From the NCBI GenBank assembly GCA_943323935.2, contig CALPJR020000038.1:1-7188 (forward strand): a DNA stretch of 7,188 bases, given 5' to 3'. The first letter of the stretch is position 1. Every line of letters begins with the position of its first letter. Below are positions 1 through 6,339 of the stretch, piece after piece. The DNA is from Bifidobacterium breve (GTDB lineage: Bacteria; Bacteroidota; Bacteroidia; Chitinophagales; Chitinophagaceae). Position numbers and translations under genes: made by a program. The notes below the pieces were generated by a model, which saw only the letters and a program-made list of their open reading frames with translations, searched no databases and was not told the origin of the DNA.

Positions 1-15
1 ATAGGTAAGCTGTAG
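1..15 (+). CDS. 3' end of a putative his operon leader peptide (partial)
   Basis: Frame 1 from the window edge reads Ile-Gly-Lys-Leu-stop (stop TAG at 13-15). Its last codons overlap an RNA arm (3-11) that can pair with the 5' arm of the terminator at 41-76. This is the position expected for the end of an attenuator leader ORF. It resembles the tail of the complete trp leader peptide in this same window, which ends Val-Gly-Val-Leu-stop over its own antiterminator arm. The diagnostic run of His codons would lie upstream of base 1 and cannot be seen, so the call is an inference from architecture. Any sequence can end in a stop by chance. Confidence 0.4.
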   Translation: MGKL

Positions 16-40
16 ATGTTGGTATGTATCAATATTAAAC

Positions 41-76
41 AAAGGGCTTACTTCATAGTAAGCCCTTTTAATTTTT
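41..76 (+). terminator. Intrinsic terminator upstream of hisG
   Basis: A perfect 12-bp inverted repeat (AAAGGGCTTACT / AGTAAGCCCTTT) encloses a TCAT loop. It is followed by a T-rich stretch (TTTTAATTTTT, 66-76). This is a classic Rho-independent terminator, and its 3' end lies only 11 nt before the hisG start codon. That placement is more typical of an attenuator than of a stop for an upstream gene, although it could serve both roles. Confidence 0.85.
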
Positions 77-87
77 ATAAATAGTAT

Positions 88-942
88 ATGCGATTAAAAT
101 TAGCGATTCAAAAATCAGGAAGATTAAACCAAGATTCCATGCAACTTTTAAAAGAGTGCGGCATTGACATTAGTAATGGCGTGAATCAATTAAAAGCGGA
201 CGCGAGTAATTTCCCAATTGAAGTTTTCTTTTTAAGAGACGACGATATTCCTCAGTATGTGCAAGACGGTGTAGCAGATATTGGTTTTGTTGGAGAAAAT
301 GTGGTCTATGAAAAAGCCAAAAAAGTAGAAGTGGCGTATGCACTTGGATTTGGTAAATGCAGACTGAGTTTTGCCATTCAAAAAGGAGAGCAGTTCACTG
401 GTCCTCAATTTTTAGCTGGCAAGAAAATTGCAACTAGCTATCCAGTATTGGTTCAAAAATATTTGGACCAACATCAAGTCAAAGCAGAAATCCACGAGAT
501 CAGTGGCAGCGTCGAAATTGCACCTGGCATTGGACTTGCCGATGTGGTTTGTGATTTAGTGAGTAGTGGGTCTACTTTATTTATGAATGGATTGAAGGAA
601 GCGGAGACGATTTTAAACTCACAGGCAGTTTTAGTTAAACGAAACAACCTTCCAGCCGAATTGGTCCCTATCTTGGAGCGCTTATTATTCCGCATGGAGT
701 CGGTTAAAAAAGCAAAAAAGCATAAATATGTTTTAATGAATGCGCCCAATGCACAACTAGATAAAATTATTGCTGTACTACCTGGCATGAAAAGCCCAAC
801 CATTGTGCCATTGGCTACGGAGGGATGGAGCAGTGTGCATACGGTGATTGAGGAAGCAGATTTTTGGAATTTAATTGAACAATTAAAAGCGCTAGGTGCC
901 GAAGGTATTTTGGTAGTGCCTATCGAAAAAATGATTTTATAA
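88..942 (+). CDS. hisG: ATP phosphoribosyltransferase, long form
   Basis: HisG catalyses the committed step of histidine synthesis in the cytosol: ATP plus PRPP gives phosphoribosyl-ATP. The 284-residue protein starts with the family N-terminus (MRLKLAIQKSGRL). It carries the PRPP-binding loop at residues 149-163 (GLADVVCDLVSSGST, followed by NGL). Residues from about 210 to the end form the extra ACT-like regulatory domain of the long, HisZ-independent form, including GMKSPTIVPLA (233-243) and a VVPIEK strand near the end. Long-form enzymes are hexamers inhibited by histidine, which is family knowledge. The start follows an AT-rich stretch with no Shine-Dalgarno sequence, usual for Bacteroidota. 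It is the first gene after the putative attenuator, and hisD begins one base after its stop. Confidence 0.97.
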   Translation: MRLKLAIQKSGRLNQDSMQLLKECGIDISNGVNQLKADASNFPIEVFFLRDDDIPQYVQDGVADIGFVGENVVYEKAKKVEVAYALGFGKCRLSFAIQKGEQFTGPQFLAGKKIATSYPVLVQKYLDQHQVKAEIHEISGSVEIAPGIGLADVVCDLVSSGSTLFMNGLKEAETILNSQAVLVKRNNLPAELVPILERLLFRMESVKKAKKHKYVLMNAPNAQLDKIIAVLPGMKSPTIVPLATEGWSSVHTVIEEADFWNLIEQLKALGAEGILVVPIEKMIL

Positions 943-943
943 G

Positions 944-2236
944 ATGCAAGTATTTGAAGAACCAAATAAACAGGACTGGGAAGCATTGTTGCAAAGACCA
1001 AATTTTGATGCAGCGGAATTGTTGCCTAAAGTACAATCTATTTTAGACGCTGTTGCCTTGGAAGGGGATGCAGCGCTATTGAGATTGAGTGAAACATTTG
1101 ATCAGGTACAATTAAACACAATTGCTTTAGATCCAGCTATGATAGAAGCTTCGGAAGCATTTGTTGCGCCTGCACTAAAAACTGCGATTCAATCTGCAAA
1201 AGTGAATATTGAGATTTTCCATCAAGCACAAATCAAGAAAGAAGAAAAAATAGAGACCATGCCTGGAGTTTGGTGTTGGAGAAAAGCTGTGGGGATCGAA
1301 AAAGTGGGCATCTATATTCCTGGAGGGACAGCACCTTTATTTTCGACTGTATTGATGTTAGGCGTTCCAGCAAAATTAGCAGGATGTAAAGAAGTGATTT
1401 TATGCACGCCCCCAAGAAAAGATGGCACAGTTGATCCAGCCATTTTGTATGCAGCGGGTCTTGTGGGCATTGAACAAATTTATACCATTGGAGGCGCGCA
1501 AGCGATTGCAGCAATGGCCTACGGCACAGCTTCGGTGCCTAAAGTGTTTAAAATATTTGGTCCAGGGAATCAATATGTCACAGCAGCGAAACAATTGATC
1601 CAACAAGAGGGGGTAGCAATTGATATGCCAGCAGGACCAAGTGAAGTTTGTGTGTATGCTGACGAAACAGCAGTCCCTGCATTTGTAGCAGCCGATTTAT
1701 TATCACAAGCAGAACATGGCGCTGATAGCCAAGTATTATTGATCGCAAGTAATAAAAATATAGTAGATCAAGTGCAATTAGAATTAGCACAACAATTAGC
1801 AGCATTGCCAAGAGCAGATTTTGCAACCAAAGCATTAGACCATTCAAAAGCAATTGTAATTGCATTAAGAGATGACGCCATTCAGTTGATCAATGCCTAT
1901 GCGCCAGAGCACCTTATTTTATCGGTGGACAATGCATTAGTGGTTGCTGAAAAAATAATCAATGCTGGATCGGTATTTATTGGTAATTATTCACCAGAAT
2001 CTGTGGGAGATTACGCGAGCGGCACCAATCACACTTTACCTACCAATGGCTATGCAAAAGCCTATAGTGGTGTGAGTGTAGACAGTTTTGTAAAAAAGAT
2101 CACATTCCAGCAATTGACCGAGATGGGATTAAAAAATATAGCACAAACAGTCATTCAAATGGCATCTGGGGAACAATTGGAAGGCCATGCACAAGCTGTT
2201 GCAATTAGAGTGAAAGATATAGAATCAAAAATGTAA
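944..2236 (+). CDS. hisD: Histidinol dehydrogenase
   Basis: HisD oxidises L-histidinol to L-histidine in two NAD-dependent steps via histidinal, the last reactions of the pathway. At 430 residues it has the usual full length. Visible motifs are YIPGGTAP (124-131), GGAQAIAAMAYGT (183-195), FGPGNQYV (205-212), DMPAGPSEV (227-235) and QAEHGADSQ (255-263). The catalytic Glu-His pair is E322-H323 in YAPEHL. The zinc ligands expected from the family are all present: Q255, H258, D356 (in GDYASG) and H415 (in EGH). The ATG follows the hisG stop after a single base, which suggests translational coupling. The stop codon lies inside a small AU-rich hairpin before hisC. Confidence 0.98.
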   Translation: MQVFEEPNKQDWEALLQRPNFDAAELLPKVQSILDAVALEGDAALLRLSETFDQVQLNTIALDPAMIEASEAFVAPALKTAIQSAKVNIEIFHQAQIKKEEKIETMPGVWCWRKAVGIEKVGIYIPGGTAPLFSTVLMLGVPAKLAGCKEVILCTPPRKDGTVDPAILYAAGLVGIEQIYTIGGAQAIAAMAYGTASVPKVFKIFGPGNQYVTAAKQLIQQEGVAIDMPAGPSEVCVYADETAVPAFVAADLLSQAEHGADSQVLLIASNKNIVDQVQLELAQQLAALPRADFATKALDHSKAIVIALRDDAIQLINAYAPEHLILSVDNALVVAEKIINAGSVFIGNYSPESVGDYASGTNHTLPTNGYAKAYSGVSVDSFVKKITFQQLTEMGLKNIAQTVIQMASGEQLEGHAQAVAIRVKDIESKM

Positions 2237-2258
2237 TTTTAAGCACGATTTAAAATTG
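2234..2258 (+). other. AU-rich hairpin in the hisD-hisC gap
   Basis: AATTTTAA (2235-2242) and TTAAAATT (2250-2257) form a perfect inverted repeat, extendable by a G-U pair on each side. It overlaps the hisD stop codon and ends 4 nt before the hisC start. There is no GC core and no following T-run, so it is not a convincing terminator. It could be an mRNA processing or stability element, or could occlude or expose the hisC start. Function is unknown. Confidence 0.35.
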
Positions 2259-2262
2259 AACT

Positions 2263-3339
2263 ATGGGATTTGAATTAGATAAATTAGTGAGGCCGAATAT
2301 AAAAACATTGAAGCCGTATTCATCTGCTAAGGATGAATATACGGGGGATGCAAAAATTTTATTGGATGCCAACGAAAATAGTTTGGGTTCACCATTAACA
2401 AAATGGTACAACAGGTATCCCGATCCTTATCAACAAAAACTAAAAGAAAAATTAGCTTTTGTGAAGCAAATTGCAGCCAATCAAATTTTCATTGGCAATG
2501 GTAGTGACGAATGCATCGATATTTTATTTAGAACTTTTTGCGAACCTGGAAAAGACAATATTATTATTTGTCCTCCAACTTATCCAATGTATGAGGTCAG
2601 TGCGAATATCAATGATATCGACGTACAAAAGGCGCCTTTGCTATCGAATTATCAGTTAAATGTGGCGCACATTGAACAATTGGTCAATCCAAACACAAAA
2701 ATCATTTGGATTTGTTCTCCTAATAATCCAACAGGTAATTCATTAGATCGAATTGACATTGAAACCATCTTGAATCATTTTGAGGGTATTGTGGTGGTGG
2801 ATGAAGCCTATATTAATTTTTCAAAACAAAAATCATTTGTTCAATCCTTGATAGATTATCCAAACCTAGTGGTCTTGCAAACTTTGAGTAAGGCATGGGG
2901 ATTGGCGGGTTTGCGACTAGGCATGTGTTTTGCAAGTCCTGAAATTATTAGGTACATGAATAAAGTGAAAGCCCCTTATAATATCAATATTGTAACCCAA
3001 GAATTGGCATTGCAGGCTTTAGAGGAAGTGGGCCAGGTGAATGATATGATCAAATTATTAGTTGACATGCGCATTGCACTAGCCCAAGTGATTGCATCTA
3101 TGCCTCATGTGATTCAAGTATTCCCTTCGGACACCAATTTTATTTTAGTGAAAATCCCAAAGGCAAGACAATTGTATGAATACTTATTAAGTCAAGGCAT
3201 TATTGTAAGAGATCGATCTGCTTTAGAATTATGTGAAGACAGCCTTAGGATCACAGTGGGGACCGAACAAGAAAATACTTTACTAGTAGATGCCATGTAT
3301 CAATGGATAACTAATACATTTGAATTAACTTTAAACTAA
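2263..3339 (+). CDS. hisC: Histidinol-phosphate aminotransferase
   Basis: HisC is a PLP-dependent fold-type I aminotransferase that converts imidazole-acetol phosphate plus glutamate to histidinol phosphate. The 358-residue length is typical. It shows LDANENSLGSP near the N-terminus (34-44), IGNGSDECID (77-86) and SPNNPTG (152-158). The PLP-contacting Asp and Tyr are in VVVDEAY (D180, Y183). The Schiff-base lysine is K210 in TLSKAWGLAGLRLG, with R218 following, and the substrate-carboxylate arginine is probably R329 in SLRITVG. It lies 26 nt after hisD. Some HisC enzymes also act on aromatic amino acids, but the his operon setting supports the histidine role. The next gene downstream is unexpectedly not a his gene. 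Confidence 0.96.
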   Translation: MGFELDKLVRPNIKTLKPYSSAKDEYTGDAKILLDANENSLGSPLTKWYNRYPDPYQQKLKEKLAFVKQIAANQIFIGNGSDECIDILFRTFCEPGKDNIIICPPTYPMYEVSANINDIDVQKAPLLSNYQLNVAHIEQLVNPNTKIIWICSPNNPTGNSLDRIDIETILNHFEGIVVVDEAYINFSKQKSFVQSLIDYPNLVVLQTLSKAWGLAGLRLGMCFASPEIIRYMNKVKAPYNINIVTQELALQALEEVGQVNDMIKLLVDMRIALAQVIASMPHVIQVFPSDTNFILVKIPKARQLYEYLLSQGIIVRDRSALELCEDSLRITVGTEQENTLLVDAMYQWITNTFELTLN

Positions 3340-3365
3340 AATATTTCAATCAAAAATCAATCATC

Positions 3366-4607
3366 ATGTATAAATTAAGCAACTTATTATTGGCTTGTGT
3401 TCTTGCTTTTTCGGTAAATGCACAAGAAAACGCAGGATTAAGATTACCTGCTGGATTTTCTGCAACTTTATTTGCAGATCAAATTGGTACTGCAAGACAT
3501 ATCGCTATCAATGACAAAGGGGTCTTGTTTGCAAAATTAAATAATGCAAACAAGGCAGGGCAAAGTATAGTGCGCATGGAAGATACCAACGGAGATGGTA
3601 TTGCAGAAAAAATAAGTGGATGGGGAAAATATGGCGGAACAGGTATTTATGTGAAAGGGAATCAATTGTATGCAAGCTCTGATGATGCAGTGTACTTATA
3701 TCAATTAGATGCGAATGGAGAAGTGACCAATCCAACTGCACCTAAAACAATTATTCAAAATTTACATAGCAGAAGACAACATGCTTCTAAATCAATCACT
3801 TTAGATCCTCAAGGAAATATCTATGTGAATATTGGGGCTTATTCCAATGCTTGTCAAGAAAAAGACAGATCAGTTGGATCTAAGGGTATGATGCCTTGTC
3901 CAATTTTAGATTCTGCTGGTGGTATTTGGAAATTTGATGGCAGCAAAGAAAATCAATCTTATGCACAAGGTAAAAGATATGCTACAGGATTAAGAAATGT
4001 GATTGGATTGGATTGGAACAATTCCACCAATAGTTTATTTGTAACACAACACGGTCGTGATCAATTGAATACTTTTTATCCAACGATGTATACCGATGCT
4101 CAAAATGCAGAATTGCCTGCAGAAACTATGTATGAAATGAAAGAAGGGGACGATGCTGGATGGCCTTATGTGTATTACGACCCATTCCAAAAGAAAAAAA
4201 TACTTTCTCCTGAATATGGTGGAGATGGAAAATTAGAAGGCGGCAAAAATGCACTTGATCCTTTGGTTGCTTTCCCAGCACATATGGCGCCAATGGCTTT
4301 GTTATTTTACAAAGGCAATCAATTCCCTTCAAAATATAAAAATGGAGCATTCATTGCATTCCATGGTTCTTGGAACAGAGCACCATTACCTCAAGAAGGC
4401 TATTTTGTGGCTTTTGTGCCGTTTAAGAATGGCAAGCCCTCTGGCGAATGGGAAATTTTTGCCAATGGATTTGCTGGAGCAGATAACAATAAAAGTCCAA
4501 GAGGCGCGAAAGCAAGACCATGTGGTTTAGCAGAAGGCCCTGATGGAAGTTTATATGTGAGTGATGATAGCAAGGGTGCGATTTTTAAAATCAGTTTTAA
4601 TAAATAA
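3366..4607 (+). CDS. Exported sorbosone/glucose dehydrogenase-like beta-propeller protein
   Basis: This resembles the L-sorbosone / soluble glucose dehydrogenase family: PQQ-type six-bladed propellers that oxidise sugars or aldoses outside the cytoplasm. Residues 1-19 form a signal peptide (Lys at 3, hydrophobic core, cleavage probably before Q20 in SVNAQE). Family-like segments are RLPAGFSATLFA (26-37), a calcium-loop-like DTNGDG (73-78), RRQHASKSITLD (136-147, H139 a candidate catalytic His), ATGLRNVIGLDW (206-217), TQHGRD (227-232), GDDAGWPYVYYD (261-272), FHGSWNR (332-338) and RPCGLAEGPDGSLYVSDD (384-401). C163 and C178 could form a disulfide. It follows hisC by 26 nt with no clear promoter. 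The cytochrome c gene begins 2 nt after its stop, so the two probably form a dehydrogenase/electron-acceptor pair. Substrate and true PQQ dependence cannot be read from the sequence. Confidence 0.85.
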   Translation: MYKLSNLLLACVLAFSVNAQENAGLRLPAGFSATLFADQIGTARHIAINDKGVLFAKLNNANKAGQSIVRMEDTNGDGIAEKISGWGKYGGTGIYVKGNQLYASSDDAVYLYQLDANGEVTNPTAPKTIIQNLHSRRQHASKSITLDPQGNIYVNIGAYSNACQEKDRSVGSKGMMPCPILDSAGGIWKFDGSKENQSYAQGKRYATGLRNVIGLDWNNSTNSLFVTQHGRDQLNTFYPTMYTDAQNAELPAETMYEMKEGDDAGWPYVYYDPFQKKKILSPEYGGDGKLEGGKNALDPLVAFPAHMAPMALLFYKGNQFPSKYKNGAFIAFHGSWNRAPLPQEGYFVAFVPFKNGKPSGEWEIFANGFAGADNNKSPRGAKARPCGLAEGPDGSLYVSDDSKGAIFKISFNK

Positions 4608-4609
4608 GT

Positions 4610-5014
4610 ATGCAAAAGATGCAATTTAAAATAGTCAACTTGATTGTAGTAGCCTTGTTTTATTGTGTTCAGGCGAATGCGCAAAATATGCAAAAGGGTA
4701 AAAAAATTTATGAGACTAGATGCCTTGCTTGTCACCAAGCAGATGGGGGAGGTGTACCAAATATGAATGCACCACTTGATGCCGCTTCCAATGTGGTTGG
4801 AAAAGACATAGCCAGATTGGTGCGTATCATCCGCTACGGATACAACGAACGTATTGCACTAGATGGTTTTTATTATAGCAATGCCATGACAGCTAGTCCA
4901 GACTTAAAAGACAATGAATTGGCAGATTTGTTGACCTATATTAGAAACAGTTGGTCCAATAAGGCAAGTGCAATTACAATTGCTCAGGTGCAGGCGGCTA
5001 AAAAGAAGAAATAA
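4610..5014 (+). CDS. Small exported c-type cytochrome
   Basis: This is a 134-residue monohaem cytochrome c, predicted to work in the periplasm. A signal peptide (hydrophobic residues about 9-20) probably ends at QANA|QN, after A24. The haem site is CLACH (C38, C41, H42), inside the class I opening GKKIYETRCLACHQADGGGVPN. M93, in NAMTASPDLKDNELADLLTYIRNSW, is the likely sixth haem ligand, with the conserved C-terminal helix after it. The last residues are lysine-rich. An alternative start at 4619 (M4) would leave an equally good signal peptide. It begins 2 nt after the dehydrogenase stop and most plausibly takes electrons from that enzyme. This pairing is inference from context. Its stop codon lies within a 12-bp tandem repeat. 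Confidence 0.9.
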   Translation: MQKMQFKIVNLIVVALFYCVQANAQNMQKGKKIYETRCLACHQADGGGVPNMNAPLDAASNVVGKDIARLVRIIRYGYNERIALDGFYYSNAMTASPDLKDNELADLLTYIRNSWSNKASAITIAQVQAAKKKK

Positions 5015-5035
5015 AAATAAAAGTAAAAATAAAAG
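5012..5035 (+). repeat. Tandem 12-bp duplication forming the hisB upstream region
   Basis: TAAAAATAAAAG occurs twice back to back (5012-5023 and 5024-5035). The first copy begins with the cytochrome stop codon, and the second ends directly against the hisB ATG. Each copy ends in AAAAG, an A-rich context of the kind that helps translation starts in Bacteroidota. The whole 21-nt gap is thus part of a duplicated unit. Confidence 0.8.
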
Positions 5036-6166
5036 ATGCGACCTATTTTATTCATTGACAGAGATGGTGTGGTCTTAGAAGAACCAGCAACTGATTTTCA
5101 GATAGACCATATTGATAAGACCATTTTTGTGCCTGGTGTGATTTCCAACATGCAAAAAATTGCCAATGAATTTGGCTATTATAAAGTGATGGTGACCAAT
5201 CAGGATGGATTAGGTACGGATGCTTTTCCTACATCGACATTCCAACCTATTCAGGACTTAATGCTGCGCACATTGAAAGGGGAAGGTGTTGAATTTGATG
5301 AAATATTAATTGATACGACATTTGCCAAAGACAATGCTCCCACTAGAAAGCCTGGAACGGGATTAGTCAAGCATTTGATGGATGATGCTCAATTTGATTT
5401 AAGTATATCCTATGTCATTGGTGACCGTTGGTCGGATATTGAATTAGCAAAAAATATAGGATGCAAAGCCATCTATTTAAAATCCAGCCTGCATACTTTA
5501 ACAGCAGAACAAGAAATTGCATTAAGACCATTTATTGCTTATGAAGCAAATAATTGGGAAGAGATTTATCAGTTTTTGAAATTAGGATTGAGAACCGTGG
5601 TGCATGAGCGAAATACCAAAGAAACTAAAATTCATATTGAATTGAATTTAGATGGGAAGGGCGAAGCCACTATCCATACAGGACTTGGATTTTTTGATCA
5701 TATGTTAGAACAAATTGCGAGACATGGCGCCTTGGATATGCAAATTCAATGTGATGGTGATTTGCATATCGACGAGCACCACACCATCGAAGATGTGGGG
5801 ATTGCATTAGGTGAGGCTTTCGCAAAAGGATTGGTGGACAAAAGAGGAATGGAAAGATATGGATTTGCTTTACCAATGGACGAGGCCGAAGCGAAAGTCT
5901 TGATTGATTTTGGTGGAAGAAATTGGATTGTTTGGGACGCAGACTTTAAACGAGAAAAAATTGGTGAAATGCCAACTGAGATGTTTTTCCACTTTTTTAA
6001 ATCCTTTAGTGATGCAGCCAAGGCCAATATCAATATAAGTTGTAAGGGAGAGAATGAACATCATAAGATCGAAGCCATCTTTAAAGCCTTTGCTAAAGCC
6101 ATCAAAATGGCTGTGAAGCGAAACCCTGCCAGCGATGCATTGCCTAGCACCAAGGGGGTCTTATAA
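5036..6166 (+). CDS. hisB: Bifunctional histidinol-phosphatase / imidazoleglycerol-phosphate dehydratase
   Basis: The 376-residue fusion carries two his-pathway activities. Residues 1 to about 165 are a HAD-type histidinol-phosphate phosphatase. Its nucleophile motif is FIDRDGV (D8, D10); T54 is in MVTNQDGLG, K105 in TRKPG, and D130 and D134 in GDRWSD. Residues from about 186 to the end are the manganese-dependent dehydratase, with FFDHM (H222), ARHG (H230), HIDEHHTIED (244-253), EHHKIE (341-346) and the terminal LPSTKGVL. Compared with E. coli HisB as I recall it, the Cys/His zinc loop after the strand DEILI is replaced by DTTFAKDNAPTRKP (93-106), so no zinc ligands remain. This also appears to be the form in other Bacteroidota. 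The gene belongs with hisGDC but is separated from them by the two redox genes. Confidence 0.97.
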   Translation: MRPILFIDRDGVVLEEPATDFQIDHIDKTIFVPGVISNMQKIANEFGYYKVMVTNQDGLGTDAFPTSTFQPIQDLMLRTLKGEGVEFDEILIDTTFAKDNAPTRKPGTGLVKHLMDDAQFDLSISYVIGDRWSDIELAKNIGCKAIYLKSSLHTLTAEQEIALRPFIAYEANNWEEIYQFLKLGLRTVVHERNTKETKIHIELNLDGKGEATIHTGLGFFDHMLEQIARHGALDMQIQCDGDLHIDEHHTIEDVGIALGEAFAKGLVDKRGMERYGFALPMDEAEAKVLIDFGGRNWIVWDADFKREKIGEMPTEMFFHFFKSFSDAAKANINISCKGENEHHKIEAIFKAFAKAIKMAVKRNPASDALPSTKGVL

Positions 6167-6200
6167 ACCTAAGATTCAATAGCCCATTCACAGAGTTTTT

Positions 6201-6232
6201 TTTGGTTTAAGATACCGAATACCTTAAATTTG
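6201..6232 (+). promoter_or_regulatory. Bacteroidetes-type promoter of the trp operon
   Basis: TTTG at 6201-6204 and TAAATTTG at 6225-6232 match the -33 (TTTG) and -7 (TAnnTTTG) elements of the Bacteroidota primary sigma factor. The 20-nt spacer is in the normal range. Transcription would be expected to start around 6236-6240, at or just before the ATG of the Trp leader peptide. An inverted repeat (TTTAAG 6206-6211 / CTTAAA 6223-6228) lies in the spacer and enters the -7 element. Confidence 0.7.
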
Positions 6233-6239
6233 TACTCGA

Positions 6240-6296
6240 ATGAAAACAATAAACAATTTTTGGTGGTGGCATACAAACTCCGTTGGGGTATTGTAA
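6240..6296 (+). CDS. trpL: Tryptophan operon leader peptide
   Basis: This ORF of 18 codons encodes MKTINNFWWWHTNSVGVL and ends in TAA. Three consecutive Trp codons (6261-6269) in so short a peptide, placed before a terminator and trpE, are the signature of a ribosome-mediated trp attenuator. Its last codons (TCC GTT GGG GT) form the antiterminator arm. A ribosome stalled at the Trp codons would leave most of that arm free. A ribosome that reaches the stop codon would cover it and let the terminator form. No Shine-Dalgarno sequence precedes the ATG. The promoter -7 element ends only 7 nt upstream, so the message may start at or within a few bases of the ATG. The peptide itself probably has no further function. 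Confidence 0.92.
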   Translation: MKTINNFWWWHTNSVGVL

Positions 6297-6339
6297 TGTC
6301 GTGACGATAATTGTCAAGCTATACATCAACCCCGACAGA
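6279..6339 (+). promoter_or_regulatory. Trp attenuator antiterminator structure
   Basis: TCCGTTGGGGT (6279-6289) can pair with ACCCCGACAGA (6329-6339): nine Watson-Crick pairs, one G-U and one C-A mismatch. This uses the same bases as the 5' arm of the terminator at 6328-6361, so the two folds exclude each other. Between the arms, 6302-6306 and 6312-6316 can form a small hairpin (TGACG / TGTCA, loop ATAAT). I found no strong pairing of a region 1 with the first arm; only CAATA (6247-6251) matches TATTG (6289-6293). The element may belong to the described Bacteroid-trp RNA motif. Confidence 0.8.

Larger units (their letters stand above)
1..76 (+). promoter_or_regulatory. Putative histidine operon attenuator (3' part)
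   Basis: Two mutually exclusive structures can be drawn. In the antiterminator, bases 3-11 (AGGTAAGCT) pair with 45-53 (GGCTTACTT) over nine positions, two of them G-U. In the terminator, 41-52 pair with 57-68. The two share bases 45-52. A small hairpin can form between the antiterminator arms (17-23 with 28-34, two G-U pairs, loop ATGT). In known ribosome-mediated attenuators, stalling at His codons when charged tRNA-His is scarce frees the first arm and prevents termination. The position directly before hisG fits this. The leader start, His codons and promoter lie outside the window. The alternative is a plain terminator of an upstream gene. Confidence 0.55.

Noticed and set aside
474..1001. 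Antisense reading frame of 175 codons over hisG and hisD (minus strand)
   Set aside because: It lies opposite strongly conserved hisG/hisD coding sequence and shows no recognisable domain. The same holds for the other long minus-strand frames in the window.
3319..3365. Possible promoter before the dehydrogenase gene
   Set aside because: A TTTG at 3319-3322 is followed at suitable spacing only by TATTTCAA, which does not match TAnnTTTG beyond the first bases.
3343..3368. Repeated AATCA/ATCA units before the dehydrogenase start
   Set aside because: They are very short and imperfect in an A-rich gap; consistent with chance.
6196..6204. Run of eight T after hisB as a terminator
   Set aside because: No stable stem lies directly upstream; only scattered 3-5 bp pairings can be drawn. 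The run is better explained as the upstream part of the -33 TTTG element.
6247..6293. CAATA / TATTG pairing as the region 1:2 pause hairpin of the trp leader
   Set aside because: It is only five AU-rich pairs closing a long loop; too weak to list as a structure.
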